A stretch of 64,000 bases of DNA from Brachybacterium huguangmaarense (lineage in GTDB: Bacteria; Actinomycetota; Actinomycetes; Actinomycetales; Dermabacteraceae). Position numbers and translations under genes: made by a program. Below the pieces are notes generated by a model. It made no database searches. It was not told the origin of the DNA and worked only from the letters and a program-made list of their open reading frames with translations. Positions 1-9,017 of this stretch are shown in pieces. Within the stretch, counting starts at the first letter, position 1. Every line of letters starts with the position of its first letter. The stretch is taken from the NCBI RefSeq assembly GCF_025725725.1, contig NZ_CP107020.1, positions 744,001 to 808,000 of the forward strand. Direction: 5' to 3'.

Positions 1-1
1 C

Positions 2-310
2 CGCGACCGGCTGCTCGCGGACATCGACGCCGATCTCGCGGCGGCCCGCGCGGTGATCGACGAGCTGCCGGGCTCGAGCCGCCTCGCCGTGCTCTCGGCC
101 CACGACCTGTTCGCCGAGCTCTCCCGGTGCCTGGCCCGCGTCCCCGCGAGCACGCTGCTGACGACGCGGGTTCGCGTGCCCGATGCTCGCAAGGCGCTCG
201 TCGTGGCCCGCGCGGCCGCCGTCGAGCGGCGCGGCCGCGGAGCCCGGCCGCGGACCGGGGACGAGGCTCGTCGTGCGTCGGGCTCCGGCGGCGCGGGGAC
301 CGGGCCGTGA
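2..310 (+). CDS. crtB: Phytoene synthase, C-terminal fragment (partial)
   Basis: This is the C-terminal ~100 residues of a protein whose start lies before the window. The reading frame is open from base 2. The visible part, with helices such as RDRLLADIDADLAAARAVIDE and the ending VRVPDARKALVVARAAA, resembles the tail of squalene/phytoene synthases, which condense two geranylgeranyl diphosphates into phytoene. None of the Asp-rich catalytic motifs are in view. The call therefore rests on this tail and on the coupling to the next gene: the stop TGA (308-310) overlaps the GTG start of the desaturase (307) in GTGA, the usual crtB-crtI arrangement in actinobacteria. The last ~30 residues are Arg/Gly-rich and look like a poorly conserved extension. 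Confidence 0.7.
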   Translation, partial: RDRLLADIDADLAAARAVIDELPGSSRLAVLSAHDLFAELSRCLARVPASTLLTTRVRVPDARKALVVARAAAVERRGRGARPRTGDEARRASGSGGAGTGP

Positions 311-1911
311 GCCGGGTCGTCGTGATCGGCGGCGGTGTCGCGGGGCTCGCGACCGCCGCGCTCCTGGCCCGCGACCGCCACACCGTGACGCTCGTCGAGC
401 GCCGCGACGTGCTCGGCGGGCGGGCCGGCACGTGGGAGCGCGACGGCTTCACCTTCGACACGGGGCCGTCGTGGTACCTCATGCCCGAGTGCTTCGAGCA
501 CTTCTTCGGCCTGCTCGGCACCCGGGTCGAGGACCACCTGGACCTCGTCGACCTCGACCCGGCCTACCGCGTGTTCGGAGAGGCGTACGAGACGCCGCTC
601 GACGTGGTGTCGGGGCGGGACCGGGTCCGGGCGCTGTTCGAGAGCGTCGAGCCGGGCGCAGGAGAGGCCATCGGCCGGTATCTCGACTCGGCGCGCGAGG
701 CCTACGAGCTGGCCGTCGGCTCGTTCCTCTACACGACCTTCTCGCGCGTCCCGGCGCGCACCCTCGCGCACGTGCTCCCCCGCGCGGCCACCCTGAGCCG
801 CCTGCTGCTGGAGTCGCTGCACGCGCGCGCCGCCCGCACCGTCGCCGACACCCGGCTGCGGCAGATCCTCGGCTACCCCGCCGTCTTCCTCGCGGCGACA
901 CCGCGGACCACGCCGAGCCTGTATCACCTCATGAGCGCGATGGACCTCGAGGACGGCGTGCGCTACCCGCTCGGCGGGTTCACGCGGCTCGTGCAGGCGC
1001 TCGAGCGTCTCGCGCGCGAGGCCGGCGTCGAGATCCGCACCGGGGACGAGGTCACCGCGATCCGCACCGCGCGGCGACCGGGCCGCCGCGCCCTCGCCAC
1101 GGGCGTCACGCTGCGCACGGGGGAGGACGGCGGACGGCTCGAGCAGCTCGACGCGGAGGTGGTCGTGTCCACCGCGGACCTCCACCACACCGAGACCGCC
1201 CTGCTGCCCGCCGAGCTGCGCACCTACCCCGCTGCGACCTGGCGCCGCCGCACCTCCGGGCCGGGGGCGGTGCTCGCCCTGCTGGGCGTCGAGGGGCGTC
1301 TGCCCGAGCTGACCCACCACAACCTGTTCTTCACCGAGGACTGGGACGCGAACTTCGCCCAGGTGTTCGCCGAGCGCCCGACGGTGCCCGATCCCGCGAG
1401 CCTCTATGTGTGCAAGCCCTCGGCGACGGATCCGTCGATCGCACCGTCGGGCACCGAGAACCTGTTCGTCCTGATCCCCGTCTCCCCTGACGCCGAGGAC
1501 GGCGAGAGCATCGGACGCGGAGGCGTCGACAGGCACGGCGAGGCGCGCGTCGAGGCCGCCGCCGATGCCGCGATCGCCCAGATCGCCGGCTGGGCGGGCA
1601 TCCCCGACCTCGCCGAGCGGGTGCGCGTGCGCCGCACCATCGGCCCGGGCGACTTCGCCGCGGACTTCCACTCGTGGCGGGGCAACGCCCTGGGGCCCGG
1701 GCACACGCTGCGCCAGTCGGCCTTCCTGCGCGGCTCGAACGCGAGCCGTAAGGTCGCCGGGCTGCTCTATGCCGGAGCGACCACCGTGCCCGGTGTCGGG
1801 CTGCCGATGTGCCTGATCAGCGCGGAGAACGTGCTCAAGCGGATGCGCGGGGACACGAGCGACGGGCCCCTGCCCGAGGACGCCCTGGGGACGAGTCGCC
1901 CGATCAGATGA
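307..1911 (+). CDS. crtI: Phytoene desaturase (CrtI family)
   Basis: A 534-residue FAD-dependent desaturase that should convert phytoene to a more conjugated carotene such as lycopene at the membrane. An N-terminal dinucleotide-binding site (VVVIGGGVAGLATAALL, about residues 4-20) is followed by the acidic ERRDVLGGRA strand and TGPSWYLMP, both typical of CrtI. Near the C-terminus lies the carotenoid dehydrogenase signature (AGATTVPGVGLPMCL, about residues 486-500). The length is normal for the family. The GTG start at 307 was chosen because it begins exactly at the conserved Rossmann strand and overlaps the crtB stop. Longer in-frame starts would add Arg-rich sequence that is read in crtB's other frame. 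It could be a 3- or 4-step desaturase; sequence alone does not decide this. Confidence 0.93.
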   Translation: MSRVVVIGGGVAGLATAALLARDRHTVTLVERRDVLGGRAGTWERDGFTFDTGPSWYLMPECFEHFFGLLGTRVEDHLDLVDLDPAYRVFGEAYETPLDVVSGRDRVRALFESVEPGAGEAIGRYLDSAREAYELAVGSFLYTTFSRVPARTLAHVLPRAATLSRLLLESLHARAARTVADTRLRQILGYPAVFLAATPRTTPSLYHLMSAMDLEDGVRYPLGGFTRLVQALERLAREAGVEIRTGDEVTAIRTARRPGRRALATGVTLRTGEDGGRLEQLDAEVVVSTADLHHTETALLPAELRTYPAATWRRRTSGPGAVLALLGVEGRLPELTHHNLFFTEDWDANFAQVFAERPTVPDPASLYVCKPSATDPSIAPSGTENLFVLIPVSPDAEDGESIGRGGVDRHGEARVEAAADAAIAQIAGWAGIPDLAERVRVRRTIGPGDFAADFHSWRGNALGPGHTLRQSAFLRGSNASRKVAGLLYAGATTVPGVGLPMCLISAENVLKRMRGDTSDGPLPEDALGTSRPIR

Positions 1912-2022
1912 ACGAGGTGGCAGACCCGACCGATCGGTCCCGCAGTGCCGACGGACGACACCCTGCCTCTAGCGTGGCTGGCACATCGACCCGATGCGCC
2001 CACCCCGCCACGAGGAGTTCTC

Positions 2023-3075
2023 ATGCATATCGTGATCATCGGAGCCACCGGCAACGTCGGGACCGCGCTGCTACGCCGCCTGCACGCGGCCGACGAGGTG
2101 ACCTCCATCGCGGGAGTGTCGCGCAACGGCCCTGACCGCACCGGTGAGCCGTACGAGAACGTGCGTTGGCATCGCCTCGACATCGGAGAGGCCGCCTCCG
2201 CCCCCGCGCTCGTCGAGGCGATGCGCGGTGCCGACGCGGTCGTCCACCTCGCCTGGGTGATCCGCCCCAACCGCGACAATGTCGCCCTGCGCCGCATCAA
2301 TGTCAACGGCTCCCGGCGTGTGTTCGAGGCCGCTGCCGCGGCAGGCGTCCCCCACCTCGTGTACGCCTCGAGCGTGGGCGCCTACGGTCGACCCGATCGC
2401 GTCGCGCCCGGGCCGGGTCCCCAGGATGAGTCGTTCCCGACCTGCGGTGCCCCGGCATCCCACTACGGCCGCCAGAAGGCCGAGGTCGAGGCGATCCTGG
2501 ACGAGGTTTCGACGTCCCACCCCGAGATGCTCGTGACACGCCTGCGACCCGGCCTCATCTTCCAGGAGGAGGCCGGGCCCGAGATCCGGGACTACTTCCT
2601 CGGGGCGCTGGCTCCGCGCTCACTCCTGAGGGCGGTCGCCCGCATGCGCGTTCCCCTCGTGCCCTGGCCTCGCGGCGTCGTGACCCAGGCGGTCCACACC
2701 GACGACGTCGCCGACGCGTACTGGCGCGTGATCCAGCAGCACGCGGGCGGGGCGTTCAACGTCGCCGCCGACCCGCCGCTGGGCCCGGACACCCTCGGGA
2801 CCGTGCTCGGAGCCCGCCGTTGGCTCCCGGTGCCCGTCCCTCTCGTGCGCGCCCTCGTGTCCGCCGCCTATCGGCTGCGGCTCGAACCGACCGATCCGGG
2901 CTGGGTCGACATGGCCGTCCTCACGCCCGTCATGTCCACCGAGCGGATCCGCGCCGTCGTGGGCTGGGAGCCGAGCCGCTCCACGCACGAGGCCCTGCGC
3001 GCCGTGATCGACCACCTCGGGGACACCGGCGGGCTGGGGAACTCCCGGCACCGGTCCCGCAGCCCTCTGCGCTGA
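2023..3075 (+). CDS. NAD-dependent epimerase/dehydratase family protein (extended SDR)
   Basis: A 350-residue extended short-chain dehydrogenase/reductase. It has an N-terminal Rossmann motif (IVIIGATGNVG, residues 3-13), a central HLAWVIRP strand, a Ser-containing YASSVGAYG segment and the catalytic pair Tyr148-x3-Lys152 (YGRQK). The C-terminal half carries the usual substrate-domain pattern QAVHTDDVADAYW. The start at 2023 has a good ribosome binding site (GAGGAG) seven bases upstream. The annotated start could be pushed to 1945, but that only adds a Pro-rich stretch. The substrate is not predictable. It stands alone between crtI and the VOC gene, so context gives little help. Confidence 0.85.
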   Translation: MHIVIIGATGNVGTALLRRLHAADEVTSIAGVSRNGPDRTGEPYENVRWHRLDIGEAASAPALVEAMRGADAVVHLAWVIRPNRDNVALRRINVNGSRRVFEAAAAAGVPHLVYASSVGAYGRPDRVAPGPGPQDESFPTCGAPASHYGRQKAEVEAILDEVSTSHPEMLVTRLRPGLIFQEEAGPEIRDYFLGALAPRSLLRAVARMRVPLVPWPRGVVTQAVHTDDVADAYWRVIQQHAGGAFNVAADPPLGPDTLGTVLGARRWLPVPVPLVRALVSAAYRLRLEPTDPGWVDMAVLTPVMSTERIRAVVGWEPSRSTHEALRAVIDHLGDTGGLGNSRHRSRSPLR

Positions 3076-3110
3076 CGTCACACACCGCACCGACAGGCGC
3101 CAGCGCCGTC

Positions 3111-3116
3111 TACGCT
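3111..3116 (+). promoter_or_regulatory. -10 box of a likely leaderless promoter (VOC gene)
   Basis: TACGCT lies exactly six bases before the ATG at 3123, which would put the transcription start on the start codon. No ribosome binding site precedes this ATG. I see no good -35 box. Confidence 0.5.
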
Positions 3117-3122
3117 GCGGGC

Positions 3123-3521
3123 ATGTCCGGCCCCCTCCACCACATCGAGCTGTGGACCCACGATCTCTCGATCGCGCCCTCCTTCGACTGGCTCCTCGGC
3201 GAGCTGGGCTGGGAGACGCGCCACGACCCCGAGTGGCCCGAGGGTCGCACCTGGCACCACCCTGCGGGCGTGTATCTCGTGCTCGAGCAGTCCCCGGCCG
3301 TCATCGACACCGACCACGATCGGATGCGGCCGGGCCTGAACCACCTCGCGCTCACGGCACCTGACCGTGCCGCCCTCGATCGTCTGCGCGCCGACGCCGC
3401 CGCGCACGGCTGGTCCGAGCTGTTCGAGGACCGCTACCCCCACGCGGGCGGCCCCGACCACGCCGCGCTGTTCGTCGAGAACGCGCAGGGCTTCGAGCTG
3501 GAGATCATCACAACCGCGTGA
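3123..3521 (+). CDS. VOC (glyoxalase/bleomycin-resistance fold) family protein
   Basis: A 132-residue single-domain protein of the vicinal oxygen chelate fold. It opens with the metal-site style strand HHIELWTHDL, has the central LNHLALTAPD strand and ends with FELEIITTA, the usual positions of His and Glu metal ligands. Residues GGPDHAALFVENAQG fit the family loop before the last strand. Members include isomerases, dioxygenases and antibiotic-binding proteins, and this one cannot be assigned further. The ATG at 3123 immediately follows a TACGCT box, so the mRNA is probably leaderless. Its neighbours are unrelated. Confidence 0.85.
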   Translation: MSGPLHHIELWTHDLSIAPSFDWLLGELGWETRHDPEWPEGRTWHHPAGVYLVLEQSPAVIDTDHDRMRPGLNHLALTAPDRAALDRLRADAAAHGWSELFEDRYPHAGGPDHAALFVENAQGFELEIITTA

Positions 3522-3540
3522 CCCGGCGGCGCCGTCCCAA

Positions 3541-3572
3541 CTCATCGTCGTCGCACCTCATCGTCGTCGCAC
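3541..3572 (+). repeat. Two perfect 16-bp direct repeats
   Basis: The unit CTCATCGTCGTCGCAC occurs twice in a row in the gap after the VOC gene, followed by a third start (CTCAT). It is non-coding. Confidence 0.7.
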
Positions 3573-3726
3573 CTCATACAGCCGCGACAGGCCCGTCATA
3601 GGCGATGCACAGCCGGGCTCGGGAACGTTGTCCCGCGAGCCGCCCGGAGCTGCCGGGCGCCGGGTCCCCTCCCTCGGGCCCGCGCCCGGACCCGGGCGGC
3701 TCGTCCATCGATCCCAGGAGCCTGCC

Positions 3727-4380
3727 ATGACCACCGCACTTCCCCTGTACGCCCTCGACCTGATCGCCGCGACGATCCTGACGTTCGCCGTGTACTGGCC
3801 GCGCCACCGTCGCCGCGATCTCGTGGTCGCCTTCTTCGGCATCAACGTCGGCGTGCTCGCCGTCGCCGCGCTGCTCGCGAACTCCGCGGTCACGGCGGGC
3901 CTGGGACTGGGGCTGTTCGGCGTGCTGTCGATCATCCGGCTGCGATCCGACGAGCTGGCCCAGCACGAGATCGCCTACTACTTCGCGTTCCTCGCACTCG
4001 GTCTCATCGGCGGCCTGGGTATCAGCCCGATGTGGCTGTCCGCGCTGTTCATGGCCCTGATCGTGGCGACCATGACCCTCATCGACCATCCTGCCCTGCT
4101 CGCCTCGCACCGCCGCCAGGTGATCGTCGTGGACCGCGCGATCCGGGACGAGGCGCAGCTGCGGGCGCACCTCGAGTCGCTGCTCGGGGCGCACGTCACC
4201 GCCCTCTCCGTCAGCCGCCTGGACCTCGTGACCGACACGACCACGGTCGACGTCCGCTACCGGGTGCCCTCCGGCGCCTCCCGCTCGGCGGTCGCCGAGC
4301 GCCCTGCCGTCGAGGTCCCCGAGGCCACCGCGGCCGGGGCTCCCGAGCGGGAGATGCTCTCCGCGGCGAGCGCGCGATGA
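3727..4380 (+). CDS. DUF4956 membrane protein
   Basis: A 217-residue membrane protein. About four hydrophobic segments occupy residues 5-115 (LIAATILTFAVYW, VVAFFGINVGVLAVAALLA, LGLGLFGVLSIIRLRS, FLALGLIGGLGI). A soluble domain of about 100 residues follows, starting at DRAIRDEAQLRAHLE. The LFGVLSIIRLRSDELAQHEIAYYF region is the typical DUF4956 core. The gene has an AGGAG site before ATG 3727, and its TGA overlaps the next ATG (ATGA at 4377-4380), so it is translationally coupled to the VTC-domain gene. DUF4956 and VTC proteins are frequent genomic partners. The function is unknown; a role in a membrane polyphosphate or surface system is inference. Confidence 0.85.
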   Translation: MTTALPLYALDLIAATILTFAVYWPRHRRRDLVVAFFGINVGVLAVAALLANSAVTAGLGLGLFGVLSIIRLRSDELAQHEIAYYFAFLALGLIGGLGISPMWLSALFMALIVATMTLIDHPALLASHRRQVIVVDRAIRDEAQLRAHLESLLGAHVTALSVSRLDLVTDTTTVDVRYRVPSGASRSAVAERPAVEVPEATAAGAPEREMLSAASAR

Positions 4381-5192
4381 GCACGGGAACGTGGGGTCTG
4401 GCCCCCATCGGCCTCGAGGAGCTCACCGCTCGCGCCGCCCTCATGACGCGGGTCGACCGCAAGTACCTGGTGCCGCTGGACACCGCGCACCGGCTGGTCC
4501 ATGCGCTCGACGGCGGGCTCCGGGTGCTCGAGATCGACGGCCGCCGGGCCTTCGCCTACCGCTCGACCTACTACGACAGCCTGGACCTCGTGTCCTACCG
4601 CGGCGCCGCGACCGGCAGACGCCGACGGTTCAAGGTGCGCCGTCGCGACTACCTCGACACGAGCGCGTCCTACCTCGAGGTCAAGACGCGCACGGGCCGC
4701 GGGGAGTCCCGCAAGGTCCGCGCCGAGCTGCCCGCCTCGTCGCCCACGCGTCGCCCGCTGGCCGGGGAGGCCCTCGGCTTCGTGCTCGAGGAGCTGCGGG
4801 CCGCCGAGGTGCCCGCCCCCGAGGGGCGGCTGCTGCCCATCCTGTCGACCGCGTACGACCGCACGACGCTCCTGCTGGCCGGGGAGGAGTCGCGCCTGAC
4901 GATCGACGCCGAGCTGACGTGGACCGATCTGCGCACGGGGGACGAGGTCCAGTCCAACGAGGTGCACGTACGGCGCCCGCGGGCCAGCGGCTCCCACACC
5001 CTCGAGGATCTCGTGGTCATCGAGACCAAGGCGGGCACGAGCCCGGGTGCCGCGGACCGCTTCCTGTGGTCCGAGGGGCATCGGCCGCTGCGGCTGTCCA
5101 AGTACGCGACCGGCCTGGCCCTGCTGAGCGACCACCTGGCCGCCAACCGGTGGGCACGCACGCTCGGCGCCCTGACGGTGCGCGCCTCCTGA
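4377..5192 (+). CDS. VTC-domain protein (polyphosphate polymerase domain-containing)
   Basis: A 271-residue protein matching the VTC fold of the yeast polyphosphate polymerase Vtc4. It carries the expected basic tunnel motifs in order: RVDRKYLV (about 23-30), AYRSTYYDS, RRRFKVRRRDY, YLEVKTRTGRGESRKVR and IETKAG, then the C-terminal LSKYATGL. The alternating Lys/Arg/Glu pattern of a triphosphate-tunnel metalloenzyme is intact, so catalysis is plausible. It is coupled by a 4-base overlap to the DUF4956 gene. In other bacteria this pair often sits beside a secreted CotH-like or Cthe_2159-like protein, and one does lie downstream here (7437-9017). Whether it makes polyphosphate or modifies a surface protein is not known. 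Confidence 0.85.
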   Translation: MSTGTWGLAPIGLEELTARAALMTRVDRKYLVPLDTAHRLVHALDGGLRVLEIDGRRAFAYRSTYYDSLDLVSYRGAATGRRRRFKVRRRDYLDTSASYLEVKTRTGRGESRKVRAELPASSPTRRPLAGEALGFVLEELRAAEVPAPEGRLLPILSTAYDRTTLLLAGEESRLTIDAELTWTDLRTGDEVQSNEVHVRRPRASGSHTLEDLVVIETKAGTSPGAADRFLWSEGHRPLRLSKYATGLALLSDHLAANRWARTLGALTVRAS

Positions 5193-5213
5193 GGGCGGCG
5201 CCCGCCGCCTCAG
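5189..5213. terminator. Possible bidirectional terminator between convergent genes
   Basis: CTGAGGGCGGCG and CGCCGCCTCAG form a GC-rich stem with one bulge. The element contains both the plus-strand stop (5190-5192) and the minus-strand stop (5210-5212). There is no T-tract on either side. Confidence 0.45.
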
Positions 5214-6778
5214 CCGCGCGTGGTCGAGCGTGTGCGCGCCTCGGCCATGATGTGTCGTGCCATCGACGGGAACACGAGGGCGTGGAACGGGTAGATGCCC
5301 CACCAGTAGAGGCGCCCGATCAGGCCGTCGGGGAAGTAGACGGCGCGCTGGTGATAGGTCGTCGACCCGTCGTCCTCGGTCACTCCGAGCTGCAGCCACG
5401 CCCGTCCCGTCATCCGCATCTCGGCGCGCAGGGTCAGGCGGCGGCCCGGCTCGATCGCCTCGACGCGCCACCAGTCCACCGCATCGCCCACGCGCAGGTG
5501 CGCCGCGTCGCGGCGCCCGCGGCGCAGGCCGTAGCCGCCGAGCAACCGGTCCATCACCCCGCGCAGGCGCCACAGCAGCGGTGTGGAGTACCAGCCGCTC
5601 GTGCCGCCGATCCCCTCGATGACCTCCCACACCGCCGCCGGGTCGATACCGTCCTCGGTGCGGGTGCGCTCGTCGGTGTAGACGGTGTGGCCCGCCCAGT
5701 CCGGATCCTCCGGGAGCGCTGCCTCGGGGCCCTGGGCCATCGCGACATCACCGTCCCAGGTGGTCGCGAGGTCACCGCTCTTCTGCTGGACGAGGGCCTC
5801 GCGCACCGCCTCCCGATAGGGCGTCGGGCCGCCCGGCGGAGGGGGCACCACCTCGTCGAGCGCATGCCCGTGCGCGACGGCCTCATCCTTCATCGACTGC
5901 GCGAGCGGGACGGCGATCGAGAGCGGGACCGGCGTGACCATCCCGATCCAGAAACCCGACAGCAGCGGAGCCGGGATCGGCAGCGGGATCACGTGGCGCG
6001 CCGACAGGCCCGCGACCTCGGCGTACTGGGTGAGCAGATCCATGAAGCGCAGCTCGGACTCGCCGGAGGAGATCTCGTACGTGCCCTCGAGCTCGCCGGA
6101 GGCGAGCGCCGCCTCCTTCAGATAGTGCAGGGCGTCCGCGATCGCGACCGGCTCGATGCGGTTGGCGACCCAGCTCGGCGCGGGCATGACGGGCAGGCGC
6201 TCGGCGAGGTGACGGATGATCTCGAAGCTCGCCGACCCGGCTCCGATCACGGTCGCGGCCTGCACCACGAGCGTGGGCACACCACCCTCGCGCAGGATCT
6301 CGGCTACCCGTTCGCGGGACGCCATGTGCTCGGACAGGTCGTCGGTCTCGGGATGCAGCCCGGAGAGGTAGACGAGGCGGGAGACCCCGGCACGCTCAGC
6401 CTCTTCCGCCATGATCCGCGCCATGCGCGCCTCCCGATCGGCATAGCCAGCGCCCCCGCCCATGGCGTGGACCAGGAAGACGACGACGTCGATGCCGTCG
6501 ACGGCGCGACGCACGGACATGCGGTCGGCGAGGTCGGCCTCGACCACCTCCGTGCGCTCGGACCACTCGCGGGCCTCGAGCGCCGCACGATGACGGCCGC
6601 ACACGCGCACCCGGGCACCGGCGTCGAGCAGCACGGGCACGAGGCGTCCGCCCACGTAGCCGGACGCGCCCGTCACGAGCACGCGGACAGCAGCCCCGTT
6701 CGACGGCGCGTCGAGGGAGGGCGCAACATCGGCCGAGAGCGTCCGGTCCGCAAGAGCCTCCTCCGGTGGCGTGCTCAC
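5210..6778 (-). CDS. NAD(P)H-binding (NmrA/SDR-like) protein fused to DUF2867
   Basis: A 522-residue two-domain protein. Residues ~30-330 form a Rossmann domain (VRVLVTGASGYVGGRLVPVL) like atypical SDR/NmrA proteins, with the VFLVHAMGGG and LVYLSGLHP strands in place. Residues ~360-515 match DUF2867, with IEGIGGTSGWYSTPLLWRLRG, VGDAVDWWRVEAIEPG, and the C-terminal RLYWWGIYPFHALVFPSMA. This fusion is widespread in actinobacteria and has no proven reaction. The GTG start at 6778 lies four bases beyond the stop of the upstream PNPOx-like gene, so the two are probably one transcript. Without the SDR catalytic Tyr-x3-Lys it may bind rather than reduce. Confidence 0.85.
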   Translation of the reverse strand: MSTPPEEALADRTLSADVAPSLDAPSNGAAVRVLVTGASGYVGGRLVPVLLDAGARVRVCGRHRAALEAREWSERTEVVEADLADRMSVRRAVDGIDVVVFLVHAMGGGAGYADREARMARIMAEEAERAGVSRLVYLSGLHPETDDLSEHMASRERVAEILREGGVPTLVVQAATVIGAGSASFEIIRHLAERLPVMPAPSWVANRIEPVAIADALHYLKEAALASGELEGTYEISSGESELRFMDLLTQYAEVAGLSARHVIPLPIPAPLLSGFWIGMVTPVPLSIAVPLAQSMKDEAVAHGHALDEVVPPPPGGPTPYREAVREALVQQKSGDLATTWDGDVAMAQGPEAALPEDPDWAGHTVYTDERTRTEDGIDPAAVWEVIEGIGGTSGWYSTPLLWRLRGVMDRLLGGYGLRRGRRDAAHLRVGDAVDWWRVEAIEPGRRLTLRAEMRMTGRAWLQLGVTEDDGSTTYHQRAVYFPDGLIGRLYWWGIYPFHALVFPSMARHIMAEARTRSTTRG

Positions 6779-6782
6779 CCGC

Positions 6783-7268
6783 TCACAGCTCCGTGGTCGA
6801 GGTACCGCCGGGGACGCGGTCGCCGGTCACCTTCGCCTTGACGATCTGCGCAAGGGCCGAGACCTTGCCTCCGGGGAGTCCCCAGAACTGCGCGGAGTCG
6901 CCCGTCACCCGCACCAGTCCGAGGCTCGGATCCTCCTTGCCGCCCTCGAACCATGCTCCGGCCTCGTCGTTCCACAGCTCGTCGACCTTCGCCCGGTCCT
7001 CGACGAACTCGGCGCGCCCGGCCACGGACAACCAGCTGCCGGCCTCCGAGACCGCGATGTTCACAGGGGGGCCTGCGCGCAGCGCGTCGGCTTGGTCCCC
7101 GTCCAGAGAGAGGAAGAACCAGACATCGGTGTCGTCGGTGACCTCCTGCGGGCTCATCGGATGGGACAGCAGCGTGCCGTCGGCGAGCGCGGTGGTCAGC
7201 ATGACCCACTTCGCTTTCCGCAGGGTCTCGACGACATCGTGCTGGGACAGCTCGGTCCTGTCGGTCAT
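6783..7268 (-). CDS. Pyridoxamine 5'-phosphate oxidase-like (general stress protein 26 type) flavoprotein
   Basis: A 161-residue split-barrel flavoprotein of the general stress protein 26 group. Typical features are VMLTTALADGTLLSHPMSP near residue 22, DVWFFLSLDGDQ, NIAVSEAGSWLSVAGRAEF and the ending SLGLVRVTGDSAQFW. Such proteins bind FMN, FAD or F420, and true pyridoxamine phosphate oxidase activity is not expected. A clear GAGGAGG site precedes ATG 7268, with TAGGGT further upstream as a possible -10. It is the first gene of a two-gene minus-strand unit. Confidence 0.88.
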   Translation of the reverse strand: MTDRTELSQHDVVETLRKAKWVMLTTALADGTLLSHPMSPQEVTDDTDVWFFLSLDGDQADALRAGPPVNIAVSEAGSWLSVAGRAEFVEDRAKVDELWNDEAGAWFEGGKEDPSLGLVRVTGDSAQFWGLPGGKVSALAQIVKAKVTGDRVPGGTSTTEL

Positions 7269-7436
7269 GGGGTCCTCCTCGATCCGGATGCTGCGGACAG
7301 CTCGACCCTAGACGGCACCGGTGACATCCGGGCGACCACGCGGTCGGCGCCCTCACATGACGGGCCTGTGCCCAGCATAGGCCCTGCACAGCCTGCGCCC
7401 CGAGGCTGGTGCCATCCAGCCACGGAAGGAACCACG

Positions 7437-9017
7437 ATGACCACCACGCCCGCCCCCGGCACCCCCGACGACAGCTCGCACGACGACACCGCCGCCCGTT
7501 CTGCCGCGCCGCGGACGACCGCCGCCCGCGCGCACCGCCGCCGCGGCCCGCTGCGGTCGGTGCGGCGCGCGACCGTCGCCGCCGCCCTCGCCGCGGGCGC
7601 CCTCGCGCTCGCCGCGTGCAGCAGCGCGACGGCGCTCACCGAGACGGCCACGTCGACGTCGGCCTCGACCAGCGCGACGAGCACGATCACGTCGACCACG
7701 GACCTGTCGACCCTCGACACCCACGTCGACGACGACGACCTCACGTGGGACGACGCCGACGTCCAGGACATCACCCTGGCCGACGCCGGCTCGACCTCCG
7801 ACGCGGACGGCGTGAGCGTCGACGGCTCGACCGTCACGATCACCGCCGGCGGCGTGTACCGGGTCTCCGGCACCCTGAGCGACGGCCAGCTGGTCGTCGG
7901 GGCCCCCGACAACGAGACGGTCACGCTCATCCTCGACGGCGCCTCCATCACGAACGCCGACGGGACCGCCATTGCGGTCACGAGCGCGGACGAGGTCACG
8001 ATCGACCTCGCCGACGGCTCGTCGAACACGGTCGCCGACGGCACGGACTACGAGGTCGCGGACGACTCCACCCCCGTCGCCGCGATCGCGTCGGTGAGCG
8101 ACCTGACGATCGCCGGCACCGGCTCGCTCGACGTCACGGGCAACACCAACGACGGCATCTCGACCAAGGACGGGCTGGTCATCGCGTCGGGCACGATCAC
8201 CGTGACCGCCGCCGACGACGCGATCCGCGGGAAGGACTACGTGTCGGTGCTCGACGGCACGCTGACCCTCACCTCGGGCGGCGACGCGCTCAAGTCCGAC
8301 AACTACGAGGACGCCGATCGCGGCTGGGTGCTCATCACGGGCGGCTCGATCACGATCGACTCGGGCGACGACGGCATCGACGCCGAGCGCGCCGTGCAGG
8401 TCGCGGGCGGCACGCTCGACATCCAGCAGTCGGTTGAAGGCATCGAGGCCCAGAACGTGTCGATCACGGGCGGGGACACCTCGGTGGTCGCGAGCGACGA
8501 CGGGCTCAACGCCACCGCCGCGACGACCGCCGAGGAGGCGGCCGCGGAGGACTCGGCGAGCAACGACGCGACCGACACCGCCCAGCAGGGCCCGGGCGGC
8601 GGCTCCGAGGAGGACGACGGCTCGGAGATGCTGATCTCGGGCGGGACCCTCACGGTCGACGCCGACTTCGACGGGCTCGACTCCAACGGCACGATCAGCC
8701 TGCTCGGCGGCACCATCACCATCACGAGCGCCGACAACGGCGGGGACGGGCCCGTCGACGCCAACGGAGACGTGGAGCTCGACGGCGCCACCCTGACCGC
8801 CAACGGCACCGAGATCACCTCGGTCGACCAGCTCGGCACGCAGAGAGGCGGGGGCGGCATGGGTGCCGGTGGCGGACAGGCTCCCTCGGGCGGCCAGGGC
8901 GGCCCCGGCCAGCAGAGCGGCAGCACCGACTCGACCGGAACCTCGGACTCGACCGACTCGTCCGGGACCTCGTCCACGACCGGCACGTCCTCGAGCACGA
9001 CCACGATCGACAGCTGA
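7437..9017 (+). CDS. Cell-surface lipoprotein with Cthe_2159-like carbohydrate-binding domain
   Basis: A 526-residue exported lipoprotein. A long Arg-rich n-region leads to a hydrophobic stretch and the lipobox LALAAC (Cys61). Residues ~100-450 consist of short beta-helix style repeats (LTIAGTGSLDVTG, LVIASGTITVTAADDAIRGKD, VLDGTLTLTSGGDALK, ITGGSITIDSGDDGIDAE) rich in Asp/Gly turns. These match the Cthe_2159 carbohydrate-binding family, which binds polysaccharide and calcium. The C-terminus is low-complexity Gly/Gln then Ser/Thr. The ATG at 7437 follows a GGAAGGA site. It probably belongs with the DUF4956-VTC pair, from which two minus-strand genes separate it. Confidence 0.85.
   Translation: MTTTPAPGTPDDSSHDDTAARSAAPRTTAARAHRRRGPLRSVRRATVAAALAAGALALAACSSATALTETATSTSASTSATSTITSTTDLSTLDTHVDDDDLTWDDADVQDITLADAGSTSDADGVSVDGSTVTITAGGVYRVSGTLSDGQLVVGAPDNETVTLILDGASITNADGTAIAVTSADEVTIDLADGSSNTVADGTDYEVADDSTPVAAIASVSDLTIAGTGSLDVTGNTNDGISTKDGLVIASGTITVTAADDAIRGKDYVSVLDGTLTLTSGGDALKSDNYEDADRGWVLITGGSITIDSGDDGIDAERAVQVAGGTLDIQQSVEGIEAQNVSITGGDTSVVASDDGLNATAATTAEEAAAEDSASNDATDTAQQGPGGGSEEDDGSEMLISGGTLTVDADFDGLDSNGTISLLGGTITITSADNGGDGPVDANGDVELDGATLTANGTEITSVDQLGTQRGGGGMGAGGGQAPSGGQGGPGQQSGSTDSTGTSDSTDSSGTSSTTGTSSSTTTIDS

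Noticed and set aside
1928..1939. GACCGATCGGTC after crtI as a terminator or operator
   Set aside because: It is short and loop-free, with no further support.
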